This document shows positions 51,846 to 60,118 of a DNA stretch of 64,000 bases, in pieces. Origin of the DNA: Bog-473 sp963711065 (GTDB lineage: Bacteria; Actinomycetota; Acidimicrobiia; Acidimicrobiales; RAAP-2); NCBI GenBank assembly GCA_963711065.1, contig CAVQCO010000007.1, positions 1,178,001 to 1,242,000 on the forward strand, read 5' to 3'. Each line of letters starts with the position of its first letter. The stretch's first letter is position 1. Below the pieces are notes generated by a model. That model worked only from the letters and a program-made list of their open reading frames with translations. It did no database searches and was not told the origin of the DNA. The position numbers and the translations under genes are program-made.

Positions 51846-52961
51846 TCAAGCTTGCGAACTCGGTGGCGAAGGATTGGGTGTCGCCACCTGGCCCTGGCCT
51901 TGGATGGTGTCGGGATCTGACGCGCCCGAGACGACCGCGATGCCCTGCCCGGGGCGCTCAAGGAAGCAGGGCTGAGCGATCAGGGTGTCGATGATGTCTT
52001 GATAGAACCCGGGTGCCACATTGGCGCCCCAGTTCGACTGCTCTGGCGGTTGCCAGGTGTAGCCGCCCAACGCGGACCAGGTGGTCTGGTACCGGACGAC
52101 TCCACACGTCAGCGTGCCGGCATTTACCGCGAAGCTCCACCTCTCGTCGGCGTCGCCGGCTTGGTAGCGGTACTTGGCAATCAGCCCGTTGGACGCGGTG
52201 AGCGACCCTGACGGCGTCTTGGCCAGTTTCGCACCGGCGACCGTTGTCCATTTGCCCGGAGCCAGCGGGGATTGGGCGGGAGCGCGGCCACGCGACGCCC
52301 AACTCTGCCAGTACGCGGCCAGGTCTGCAGGCAGGTGGGAGCCCGATCCTGAGGGCACGGCCGGATCGAAGCCGCCGTGCCCAGTTCGGGCGGCATCGAG
52401 GCGAAGGGCGCCGTCCTGGCCCGGATCGGCCACGACCATCCATGGCGTCGAAACGGACTGGCGGGTGATGACGAGGTACTGGGTGTAGGGCGCACCCTCG
52501 AGTGTCGTGACCGCTTCGGCCAGGAACGTCGCAGGGAACGTACGGTCCTCGGGTACGAACAGGCGCATGGCCTTGATGTTGCCCCTGACATCCCGTGTGG
52601 TGCAGCCACAGGTCACCTCGTCGGACTCCAATGCCGGCCCAGTTTCGAATGCCGCCATGACCGAGCGGTCCTCGCTGCCGAAGGCCTCTTGGCGCAAGAT
52701 CCATACGGCATCAAAGATCGAGGTGGCCTGGGCGAGCGTGACAACGGGACTGTGACCAGTCCCTCCCCACCACAGAGCCGGTGGCAGCAAACCGGTCGCC
52801 GGAGTGGGGTGATCGATGAGTGGAGTCACCCAGGGCGGCACAGGTGTCCCCGTTCGACTCGTGGCGGCTGGAGGAGCCCCGGCGACAGCCGGCTGCGCAG
52901 CAAGCAGCGCGACGGAAAGCGTGGCCACGATCGCCACGGCTGCCGACGTGAACCGGCCCAC
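51846..52961 (-). CDS. Secreted protein, DUF8094-like pattern
   Basis: A 371-residue exported protein with a signal peptide (VAIVATLSVALLAAQPAVAGA). The mature part has three cysteine sites (EVTCGCTTRD, GTLTCGVVRY, AQPCFLERP) and blocks such as AVTTLEGAPYTQYLVITRQS and DPGQDGALRLDAARTG. These resemble large actinobacterial exported proteins grouped under DUF8094-like names. The tail (DPDTIQGQGQVATPNPSPPS) is disordered. No enzymatic motif. It stands alone, divergent from the propeller gene at 53172. Confidence 0.65.
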   Translation of the reverse strand: MGRFTSAAVAIVATLSVALLAAQPAVAGAPPAATSRTGTPVPPWVTPLIDHPTPATGLLPPALWWGGTGHSPVVTLAQATSIFDAVWILRQEAFGSEDRSVMAAFETGPALESDEVTCGCTTRDVRGNIKAMRLFVPEDRTFPATFLAEAVTTLEGAPYTQYLVITRQSVSTPWMVVADPGQDGALRLDAARTGHGGFDPAVPSGSGSHLPADLAAYWQSWASRGRAPAQSPLAPGKWTTVAGAKLAKTPSGSLTASNGLIAKYRYQAGDADERWSFAVNAGTLTCGVVRYQTTWSALGGYTWQPPEQSNWGANVAPGFYQDIIDTLIAQPCFLERPGQGIAVVSGASDPDTIQGQGQVATPNPSPPSSQA

Positions 52962-53171
52962 AAGACCCCCCTCAAACGCGGCAATCGCCGACCTTCAGGC
53001 TAACCCTCCCCGCTCTACGCCTCCTGGGCCTAATTGACCATTACGCGTCTCCCGTCGGAGTTGCCATTCGGTTGCCTGTGGACACAGGGCTGTATTCCGC
53101 GTCAGCCAACAAGTAATTTGATGGTGTCGTTGCAAGCAGTGACGCGCGTCGGCGTCGGTCGTAGGGGGAAC

Positions 53172-54536
53172 ATGCGGATCACATCGTCACGCATCGTGCT
53201 TGTTGCAGCCTGTGCGATTGGGTTCCTGACGGCGTCGGTGACTGAGTTGGGAGTGTTCGTCACTCCGGCACAAGGCGTGAACACGAGCATCAGCGGCTGG
53301 GATGTCGTGAGTCCTCCCGTCACTGCGGGCGACACTGCGGTCGTCATCACTCTCGACTCGTCACACTCACTGCAGCTGACCGACTTCGATCCGATCAGTA
53401 GCGGGGTGATCTGGCAAAAGCCGTATTCGGCGTCGGGCGTTACGCCTGGAGAATGGCTCTCACCGGCCGTGGCCGACGGCACCGTTCTCGACTTGGCGCC
53501 AGCCGGAAAGCCGGCCGACCCGATCGTGAATATTTCGGGCGTCGACGCCGAGACCGGTGCGAAGAAGTGGAGCCTGCAATCGGGCGTCCTCCTTTCTGAC
53601 AACCCAGTGCCGTGCGTGGGAAACCACGACTTCTGCTTGACGGGCTTCAATCCCGACGGATCCAGCGACATGGTGATCCTCGAAGCCGCCACCGGGCAGC
53701 TCGTAAGCATGGTTCACGGCCCGAGCCGGGCCATGGGGGTGAACCTCTACCAGAGTGACGCCACTACTCCCACCTTCGAGCAGTTGACGGCGACGGGAGC
53801 CATCAGTTGGACGAAGGCGGCCTCTTCGATCTTCGGACCCGGCTACGACCCTGGACAAGGATGGAACATCTCCCCGGTCGGAACGCTCGACATCGGATCG
53901 ATCGGTCCGACCGTGTCTGGGAACTCCATGAACCTGGCCGACAACAAGACGGCCGGCTTCTCGATCGCGACCGGTGCAACCGTGTGGAGCATTCCGGGCT
54001 CCTACATGTGTATGGGGCCGCTGATGTTCCTGACCACGCAGGTCGCATGCCAATACACCGGAGTCCTCCACAAACCCAAGAAGTCAGGGCTCTTCCCGTC
54101 GATGAAGGGCGTCACCTTGAAGCTCGTCGGGTTCAACCCGACCAGCGGTGCGATCGACTGGACCCAGCCCGTCGGTGACGTGAAGCAAATGTCATCGGGG
54201 AACGGTTTGAGGTTCCTGGACGCGACACAACTCTCGGTGACCCTTCCCGATGGCAAGCCGGTGCTCTTGAACACGTCGACGGGGACGTTCACCCCGCTGA
54301 AGGCGCACACGGTCCTCTGGTGCCAAAAGCTCCCGACCTACAAGATCGCTGCCATTAAGGGCACCGAAGGAGGCGGCATGCGTCAGAGCGCTCCACTCTA
54401 CTTCCCGTGCACGCCGGACGGACAACCCACATCGAAGCTTCCCGCGAGCTTTCCAAGCACGGTCGGAACCATCGTGGGAGGGACCTTCGTCTGGCCCTCG
54501 CCCGACGGCCTGCAGACGCACACGGTGAGCGGTTAG
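53172..54536 (+). CDS. Secreted PQQ-like beta-propeller protein
   Basis: A 454-residue exported protein. ATG 53172 follows GGGGGAAC and gives a signal peptide (IVLVAACAIGFLTASVTELG). The mature part shows repeated propeller blades of the PQQ_2 type: GVDAETGAKKWSLQSG, ILEAATGQLVSM, SIATGATVWSIPG and GFNPTSGAIDWTQPVG, each with the 'tG...W' end of a blade. No cofactor site can be assigned. It may be a scaffold or binding protein of the envelope. Confidence 0.75.
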   Translation: MRITSSRIVLVAACAIGFLTASVTELGVFVTPAQGVNTSISGWDVVSPPVTAGDTAVVITLDSSHSLQLTDFDPISSGVIWQKPYSASGVTPGEWLSPAVADGTVLDLAPAGKPADPIVNISGVDAETGAKKWSLQSGVLLSDNPVPCVGNHDFCLTGFNPDGSSDMVILEAATGQLVSMVHGPSRAMGVNLYQSDATTPTFEQLTATGAISWTKAASSIFGPGYDPGQGWNISPVGTLDIGSIGPTVSGNSMNLADNKTAGFSIATGATVWSIPGSYMCMGPLMFLTTQVACQYTGVLHKPKKSGLFPSMKGVTLKLVGFNPTSGAIDWTQPVGDVKQMSSGNGLRFLDATQLSVTLPDGKPVLLNTSTGTFTPLKAHTVLWCQKLPTYKIAAIKGTEGGGMRQSAPLYFPCTPDGQPTSKLPASFPSTVGTIVGGTFVWPSPDGLQTHTVSG

Positions 54537-54686
54537 CACGCAAGCGCGTGAGGTCGGGAGACCGACACATCACACCGCTGGCTACGGGAACTCGACCCTG
54601 GGCACCTCCTAGTAGCAGCCACCTATCCGTTTGGGGGCACCCTGGGGAATAGTCATCTGAACCCCATAGAATCTCGCCGATTCACT

Positions 54687-54872
54687 GTGCCGAATTGTGC
54701 CTATTCGATCTCGGAGTTCGACCGCCGTCGGCGGGAGCTTGAGAACGACGGTTTCGCGTGCGTCGACTGGCACGTGGGCTATGCAACGGAACTTGTCCGT
54801 GGGCTAATACCAGTGAACGACGACCCGCTTGTCATTGCTCGATTTGTGAGACGCTCCGAGTCCGCGAACTAA
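54687..54872 (+). CDS. Small hypothetical protein
   Basis: A 61-residue product from GTG 54687: MPNCAYSISEFDRRRRELEN, then DWHVGYATELVRGLIPVNDD. It has two cysteines and a charged helix. There is no good ribosome-binding site and no family match, so it is a tentative call between the propeller gene and marR. Confidence 0.35.
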   Translation: MPNCAYSISEFDRRRRELENDGFACVDWHVGYATELVRGLIPVNDDPLVIARFVRRSESAN

Positions 54873-54940
54873 GCGGCAAGGAGAGTCCCAAGCCCGGCGA
54901 ACGGGGATACCTCGGTTTCCCCCTGAAGTGGTCGCAACTC

Positions 54941-55450
54941 TCAACTGACAACGGGGTTTGACGCACGAGATCCTTGGTCGTCCTCGGTTGCTTCGGTGAA
55001 TCGCTCGGCTAACAGCTCAAGAGAGCTGTGCAGCTGGGCGAAGCGTCGCGGCCCCAAGATCTCGGCGATCTGCATCTCGGCCGCCCCCGCCTCGGCATAG
55101 ATTGTCTGTTGCAGCCGCCATCCCTTGGAAGTGAGTCGGATCACGCGGGCTCTTCCGTCAGCCGGATCGGGCACGCGCCCGAGGTACCCGAGTCGTTCCA
55201 GCTGCCCGAGCAGGTCGTTGACCGACTGTTTCGTGATCCCTGCCATGTCCGCCAGCTGGCTCGGACGGAGTCCGTCGAGGCCCGGGTAGCGCCAGAGCCC
55301 GACATGTGCGGCGCTCAGATCGTCGTACCCCGCCGCAACGACCCCGGCGTACATCTGATCGCGGACCCACTGCCAGACGACGCGCAACGTGGCGCCGACG
55401 TAGCGGTTGCGCTGTCCGATGGTCATGTCGGCCCGCAAATCGCTTGACAC
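54941..55450 (-). CDS. MarR-family regulator
   Basis: A 169-residue winged-helix regulator from GTG 55450. The DNA-binding domain runs RPSQLADMAGITKQSVNDLLGQLERLGYL and then the wing VPDPADGRARVIRLTSKGWR, the standard MarR signature. Flanking helices form the dimer interface. It diverges from the cupin gene at 55534, and the intergenic space holds a good palindrome at 55452, so it likely represses itself and the cupin/VOC pair until a small phenolic or similar ligand binds. Confidence 0.92.
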   Translation of the reverse strand: MSSDLRADMTIGQRNRYVGATLRVVWQWVRDQMYAGVVAAGYDDLSAAHVGLWRYPGLDGLRPSQLADMAGITKQSVNDLLGQLERLGYLGRVPDPADGRARVIRLTSKGWRLQQTIYAEAGAAEMQIAEILGPRRFAQLHSSLELLAERFTEATEDDQGSRASNPVVS

Positions 55451-55451
55451 A

Positions 55452-55484
55452 ATCGTAAGGTTACCATACGATTTTATCGTAAGG
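55452..55484. promoter_or_regulatory. Likely MarR operator
   Basis: ATCGTAAGGTTACCATACGA (continuing with T, 55452-55472) is an inverted repeat with 10-base arms, one mismatch and a one-base centre. A further half-site ATCGTAAGG lies at 55476-55484. It fills the gap between the divergent marR and cupin starts. Confidence 0.75.
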
Positions 55485-55533
55485 CGTCCTGACTACCCGA
55501 GCCGGGACAGATTATGGCGAGGAGGTGGTCGGT

Positions 55534-56046
55534 ATGACCACAGCTGTCGTTGATTCGCCCAAGAGCGAGCAGGCGCAGGCATGGTGGTTCCTCGACACCT
55601 TGGTCGTCGAACATCGCTGCGCGCCGGGGATGGACACCGTCGTGCTTGAGATGACCTTGCCGGTCGGCGCTGCGCCCCCGCTTCACGTCCACGACGACCT
55701 CGACGACACCTGGTACATCCTCGATGGCGAGATGGTCGTGCGCTGTGGTGACGACGAGCTCCTCGTCGGAGCCGGTCACTGGGTCTCCATGCCCCGCGGT
55801 GTGCCGCACACGTTCCGGGTGGTCGGTGACCGAGAAGCGCGGATCCTGCTGGTGCACGACAACGCCAGCTTTCGGGACCTCATTCGCGATCTGGGCGCTC
55901 CGGCCGTGGCGCGCGTCGTTCCCAATCAACCGGCGTTCCCGCCGATGGACGAGCTGGCACGAATCGCCTCCTCACACGACCTCAGGCCGATCGGGCCCCC
56001 CATGAGCATCGAAGACAGCGACCGCGTCTTGGCAGTTGCGCGCTGA
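55534..56046 (+). CDS. Cupin-domain protein
   Basis: A 170-residue protein from ATG 55534 with GAGGAGG upstream. Cupin motif 1 is PPLHVHDDLDDTWYILDGEM, with the His pair and the Glu that bind metal. Motif 2 is SMPRGVPHTFRV with the last His. The C-terminal 50 residues are a helical extension. Single-domain cupins of this kind are often dioxygenases or isomerases acting on small molecules, or quercetinase-like. It is adjacent to a MarR regulator and followed by a VOC protein, so all three may handle one aromatic compound. Confidence 0.85.
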   Translation: MTTAVVDSPKSEQAQAWWFLDTLVVEHRCAPGMDTVVLEMTLPVGAAPPLHVHDDLDDTWYILDGEMVVRCGDDELLVGAGHWVSMPRGVPHTFRVVGDREARILLVHDNASFRDLIRDLGAPAVARVVPNQPAFPPMDELARIASSHDLRPIGPPMSIEDSDRVLAVAR

Positions 56047-56074
56047 GTGGTTGCGGCGGAGCGAAGGAGCCATC

Positions 56075-56464
56075 GTGCACGTACAGGCTCTCGGCCACGT
56101 CGTGCTCAAGGTCAGCGACCTGCACCGCTCCGAGGGGTTCTACTCGAGCGTGTTGGGAATGCGGATCATCTCGCGGAACTCGGACCCGCGAATGACGTTC
56201 TTCAGCCTCGGGACACCGGGGATCCATCACGACTTTGCCCTCATTGAGCTCGGTCCGACTGCCCCAAGGCCGGAGCATGAAGCCACGGGGCTCGCTCACG
56301 TGGCATTCAAGGTCGGCAATTCAGCCGAGGCGTTCAGTCTCGTGCGGAAAGTGCTCCAAGCCTCGAGAACGCCCGTCCTCTACGAGGCGGAGCGGACCTT
56401 CACGAAAAGCGTGCACGTCCTCGATCCGGACGGGAACGAGATCGAGCTGTACGTCGACTCTTAA
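56075..56464 (+). CDS. VOC-family (glyoxalase/dioxygenase) protein
   Basis: A 129-residue protein. GTG 56075 is chosen because AAGGAG is eight bases upstream. Two beta-alpha-beta-beta-beta units are visible: GHVVLKVSDLHRSEGFYSSV and then TGLAHVAFKVGNSAEAF. Metal ligands would be the His of GHVV, the His of LAHV and the Glu of NEIELYVD. DPDGNEIELY is the family hallmark. It lies 28 bases after the cupin gene in the same direction and probably shares its control. Confidence 0.88.
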   Translation: MHVQALGHVVLKVSDLHRSEGFYSSVLGMRIISRNSDPRMTFFSLGTPGIHHDFALIELGPTAPRPEHEATGLAHVAFKVGNSAEAFSLVRKVLQASRTPVLYEAERTFTKSVHVLDPDGNEIELYVDS

Positions 56465-56781
56465 ACGGGGCACCGTTCCGGCGTACTGGGGCACCCTCGC
56501 ATTGGCATTGGTCCGGTGAACGCCATGGGTACGAATCTCCGCTACCGGCCACCTATCGCTGCGGACCGCGTCCAAATCCTTGCCTGAGGAATCCTCGACC
56601 GCGCGCTAGTTTGTGCCGTTGGCGTAGACGGATGAGCACAAACGCAAGGACAACTCCAATAGCTGTGGAGCCTGCGGCCGCTCAACGCGCCGGCCCGAGG
56701 ATGAGGCCCTCGTGCCCCGTTGGCTCTCGACGCCGCACGCATTGAGTCTCCGCGGATGGGGATTTCCGCCGAGACAATCGA
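56465..56781. other. Noncoding stretch after the VOC gene
   Basis: About 315 bases without a supported gene. It begins with a motif copy at 56478-56494. Confidence 0.45.
56478..56494 (+). repeat. Copy of the dispersed motif, CCGGCGTACTGGGGCAC
   Basis: It matches the reverse complement of the 1032-1048 copy at all but two central bases. It lies just after the VOC gene. Confidence 0.45.
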
Positions 56782-56851
56782 TTGACAATTAGTTGACGTC
56801 AAACGTTGACAGCTTGTTGACAGGTTTACGCTTGCAGTGTGAGTGTCACAC
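56782..56851. promoter_or_regulatory. Four TTGAC boxes and a palindrome upstream of the surface-protein gene
   Basis: TTGAC occurs at 56782, 56793, 56806 and 56817, spaced 11, 13 and 11 bases, so all lie near one face of the helix. The second is part of TTGACGTCAA. A perfect palindrome GTGTGA-GTG-TCACAC follows at 56837-56851. The gene starts at 56996. A multi-site regulator is likely; a -35 element may be one of the boxes. Confidence 0.5.
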
Positions 56852-56995
56852 CCCAATGTCACTCATAAGAGGTACCCCATGAGTGGTACTGCCCAAGCTC
56901 CAGTGGCGCCGTGGGCGCTTTCCTTAGCCCAAAGAGCTTTTCAGGAGTTGCGCCGCCCAGGAGAGGTCTTCCGGCTGCGCTGAAATGGAGGGTCA

Positions 56996-58780
56996 ATGCG
57001 ACTCCGAGCCTGGATTGCCGGACTGACGCTTTTCGCATCATCTGCCGTCATCACCCCCGCTGTGCTCTTGACCGACGTTGGCGTGGCCTCTGCGGCGCCC
57101 ACCTGCGCGTTGCCAGCGCCCGTTGGGGGCGTCATCACCCTGACCGGCGACTGCGACACGACGGCCCCGCTCATGATCCCAGACGGGGTCACCCTTAATG
57201 GCGCCGGGTTCACGATCACCGCCCACGATGTCGCAGACGGGTCATTCAACGGCGCCGTGGTGACGAACGCCGGTACGTCGATGAACGTCGAGAACCTGAC
57301 GATCATGGGCACCGGGTTCACGCAGACCCAGCCCATAGGTTCGTGTGGGAGGGCGGCGTTGTATGGCATTTTCTTCAACGGTGCGAGCGGCTCGGTGAGC
57401 AACGTCACCGTCACTGGGATAACGGAAGGGAGCAACTGCCAAGTCGGCAGGGCGATCGTGGGCCAAGGGACGGCTGGGCAGACCCTCACGATCACCAACA
57501 CCACCGTCAGCGACTACAACAAGGACGCCATGCACGCGTACGGGATGAAGATGAACGTCTCGGGTAGCACGATCGATCCCCCAGCGTCCCTCAAGGGCGT
57601 CACCGGCCAGAACGGATTGGTGTACCAAGACGGTGCCACGGGCACGGTCTCGGGCAGCACCATCTACGGCAGCGGCTACGGCAGTGACGCGAACGCAAAC
57701 GTGGCTGTACTCTTGTTCGGGGCGACCAACGTCACCTTGACGGGCGACACGATCACAGGCGCCGGAACCGACATCGGCGTGGACGCGGCCGCCGACAGCA
57801 CCGGCATCGTCATCGACGGAAATCAGATCGGACGGACCGCCCCCGACGTGCCCGACAATTTCGGCTTCGGAGTGGAGGTGGACCCCGGCTCGACCGCGAC
57901 GTTGAACTGCAACACCCTTAGCGGCTGGAACATCGACATTACCGGCGCGACGCAGACCGAAACTGATTGCGCACCACCTGTCACCACTCCGAGTGAGGAC
58001 CCCTTAGGGGTCGGTTACTGGCTGGGCGCCGCCGACGCAGGAGTGTTTACCTTCGGAGCGGCCAACTTCTACGGCTCAGGCGCCAACCTTCACCTCAACG
58101 CTCCCGTGGTGGGCATGGCCAGCAGCCCCTCTGGCGGCTACTGGTTGGTCGGCTCTGATGGCGGTGTGTTCTCCTACGACGGAGCAGGCTTCTTCGGCTC
58201 CTTGGGCGCCAGCCCGCCCGCGGCGCCCATCGTCGGCATGGCCGCAACTCCCGATGGTGGCGGGTACTACCTCGTGGGGTCAGATGGCAGCGTGTACCCC
58301 TTCGGTGACGCCCAGTCACACGGCTCGATGGCTGGAACACATCTGAACGCCCCGGTGGTCGGCATCGCTGTCACCCCGAACAACGGGGGCTACTACCTGG
58401 CGGCGAGCGACGGCGGCGTGTTCACCTTCGGGAACGCCAACTTCCAGGGATCAGAGGGAGGCAAGCCGCTCAACAAGCCCGTCGTGGGCTTGGCCGTAGA
58501 CAACGCCACAGGCGGCTACTGGTTGGTGGCGAGCGACGGCGGTGTCTTTGGGTTCTCCGCTCCCTTCCTCGGTTCGACGGGCGCCATGCACCTCAACGCC
58601 CCGGTGGTCGCCATGACCGCCCGCGCCAATGGCCTCGGCTACTGGCTGGTCGCCTCTGACGGCGGCGTGTTCGCCTACGGGAGCGCGCCGTTCTTCGGCT
58701 CCATGGGAGGGTCGCACCTGAACAAACCTGTCGTCGCCGCGGCCTCCTTCGCCGCCGAAAACGCGGCACTTTCTCCCTAG
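56996..58780 (+). CDS. Secreted beta-helix plus GYWLVASDGG-repeat surface protein
   Basis: A 594-residue protein from ATG 56996 with GGAGGG upstream. The signal peptide ends near GVASAAP. Residues about 45-325 form a right-handed parallel beta-helix, as in pectate-lyase-like or polymorphic outer proteins (GVTLNGAGFTIT; VENLTIMGTGF; VTLTGDTITGAGTDIGV). The C-terminal 250 residues hold six repeats of about 42 residues (GYWLVASDGGVFTFG, then FxGS and LNAPVVGM), predicted to close a six-bladed propeller. The same repeat is in the island gene at 10009. Probably surface binding, perhaps of polysaccharide. Confidence 0.82.
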   Translation: MRLRAWIAGLTLFASSAVITPAVLLTDVGVASAAPTCALPAPVGGVITLTGDCDTTAPLMIPDGVTLNGAGFTITAHDVADGSFNGAVVTNAGTSMNVENLTIMGTGFTQTQPIGSCGRAALYGIFFNGASGSVSNVTVTGITEGSNCQVGRAIVGQGTAGQTLTITNTTVSDYNKDAMHAYGMKMNVSGSTIDPPASLKGVTGQNGLVYQDGATGTVSGSTIYGSGYGSDANANVAVLLFGATNVTLTGDTITGAGTDIGVDAAADSTGIVIDGNQIGRTAPDVPDNFGFGVEVDPGSTATLNCNTLSGWNIDITGATQTETDCAPPVTTPSEDPLGVGYWLGAADAGVFTFGAANFYGSGANLHLNAPVVGMASSPSGGYWLVGSDGGVFSYDGAGFFGSLGASPPAAPIVGMAATPDGGGYYLVGSDGSVYPFGDAQSHGSMAGTHLNAPVVGIAVTPNNGGYYLAASDGGVFTFGNANFQGSEGGKPLNKPVVGLAVDNATGGYWLVASDGGVFGFSAPFLGSTGAMHLNAPVVAMTARANGLGYWLVASDGGVFAYGSAPFFGSMGGSHLNKPVVAAASFAAENAALSP

Positions 58781-58840
58781 CCCCTAAGTGCGATTACATG
58801 GGTGATCCGCTGGACCTGGGCTGAGGCCATGGAAGCACAC

Positions 58841-60118
58841 TCAGCCTTCTCCGTCGATCTCCTTGAGGAAGCCATCGAGGAGTTCCACGCGGTCGTCCTG
58901 GCCGTGGCCGGCGGCATCGTCTCGCTGCCGGCGCAAGATGGTGAGGAACTGGGGTCCGGTCTCGAAGAAGCCACAGCGCTCACAGACGGACTCGAAGGTG
59001 CAATCGAGCCCGACTGGTCGGGTGCAGTGACCATTCCCCAAGAGTCGCCGGTGCTCGGCGGCGATCCGGCGCATGTTGGCGCCCTCGACGCTGGCCGGTA
59101 ACGGCTCTCCGCTCTCGTAGCTGGCCTCGACGGCCTGGGTCACCCGGAAGTACTCCTCGGCCACGGTCCGGTCCGAGATGCGGGCATAGGTCAGCGTCAT
59201 GCGCATGGAGCGGTGACCGAGCAAAACGGCGATGGCCTCGAGGCTCATGCCCCGGTTGATCATCCGGGTGGCGAGCGTGTGGCGGAGCTGGTGGGGATGG
59301 ACATGGCCGACGCCGGCACGCTTGGCCACCCGTTCGACGTAGCGATGAACGGTACGACGGTCAAAGGGTCGGCCATCGTCTCGTTCGACCAAGCGCCCTG
59401 AACGACTCGGTCCCCGGAACCTCTGGTAGTCGCCGATGAGCTTCACCAGTTCGGGTCCGATCGGCACATAGCGGTCGTTGTGCAGCTTGCCGACCGGGAT
59501 GCGTAACGAGAAGGTGTCACCGAGCAAGGTGACGGCCTTGTCGTCGAGTCCGGAGAGCTCGCCCACCCGGATGCCGGTCTGGGCCAGGATCTCGACCATG
59601 ACCCGTCGACGAGGATCGGGGTCACTTGCCAATGCGGCGGTGAACTTCTCCATCGTCGGGTCGTCGAGGAACTTCGGCAACGGCTCGTCGGCCTGCGGGA
59701 AGTCGCCGGGGAAGATCAACGTCTTGGCCGGAGCGTCGTCGTAGTCCCAGTCGCGCAGCCGCTCGAAGAAGGTGCGCAACAAACCGAGCCGATGCCGGAT
59801 GGTGACGGTGGCGAAAGGCTTCCCCGCCTTGCCGGGCCGAGCGGCCAGCCACAGCTTGTGTGCCTCGATGTGGCGACGCTCGACAGCAGCCATGGAGACG
59901 CAGGTCGGATCAGATTCTGTGACCTGGCCGGCGAAGTGACGCAGCACCTGATCGGCGGCGCCGACGGTGGCCGGACGGGCCGAGACACCCAGTTGATCCA
60001 GGTAGGAGGCCATGGTGGCCACCATCACCGGGGCCCGGCGGGCGGTCTCGGCCCAGGGGAACTCCATCGTGCTCCACCACGGCGAGGGGGCCTCTGATGA
60101 TTTCGGGAGGGCGCTCAT
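58841..60118 (-). CDS. Tyrosine recombinase B of the two-gene unit
   Basis: A 425-residue recombinase whose ATG overlaps the end of recombinase A (ATGA). The core-binding domain is followed by the catalytic domain with Arg in GIRVGELSGL, Lys in VGKLHNDR, HPHQLRHTLA, His in LLGHRSM and Tyr in LTYARIS. Beyond the usual end are about 90 extra residues with cysteines (LDCTFESVCERCGFF) that could bind zinc, as in the larger partner of some paired recombinases. It ends 31 bases inside the left inverted repeat. Confidence 0.9.
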   Translation of the reverse strand: MSALPKSSEAPSPWWSTMEFPWAETARRAPVMVATMASYLDQLGVSARPATVGAADQVLRHFAGQVTESDPTCVSMAAVERRHIEAHKLWLAARPGKAGKPFATVTIRHRLGLLRTFFERLRDWDYDDAPAKTLIFPGDFPQADEPLPKFLDDPTMEKFTAALASDPDPRRRVMVEILAQTGIRVGELSGLDDKAVTLLGDTFSLRIPVGKLHNDRYVPIGPELVKLIGDYQRFRGPSRSGRLVERDDGRPFDRRTVHRYVERVAKRAGVGHVHPHQLRHTLATRMINRGMSLEAIAVLLGHRSMRMTLTYARISDRTVAEEYFRVTQAVEASYESGEPLPASVEGANMRRIAAEHRRLLGNGHCTRPVGLDCTFESVCERCGFFETGPQFLTILRRQRDDAAGHGQDDRVELLDGFLKEIDGEG

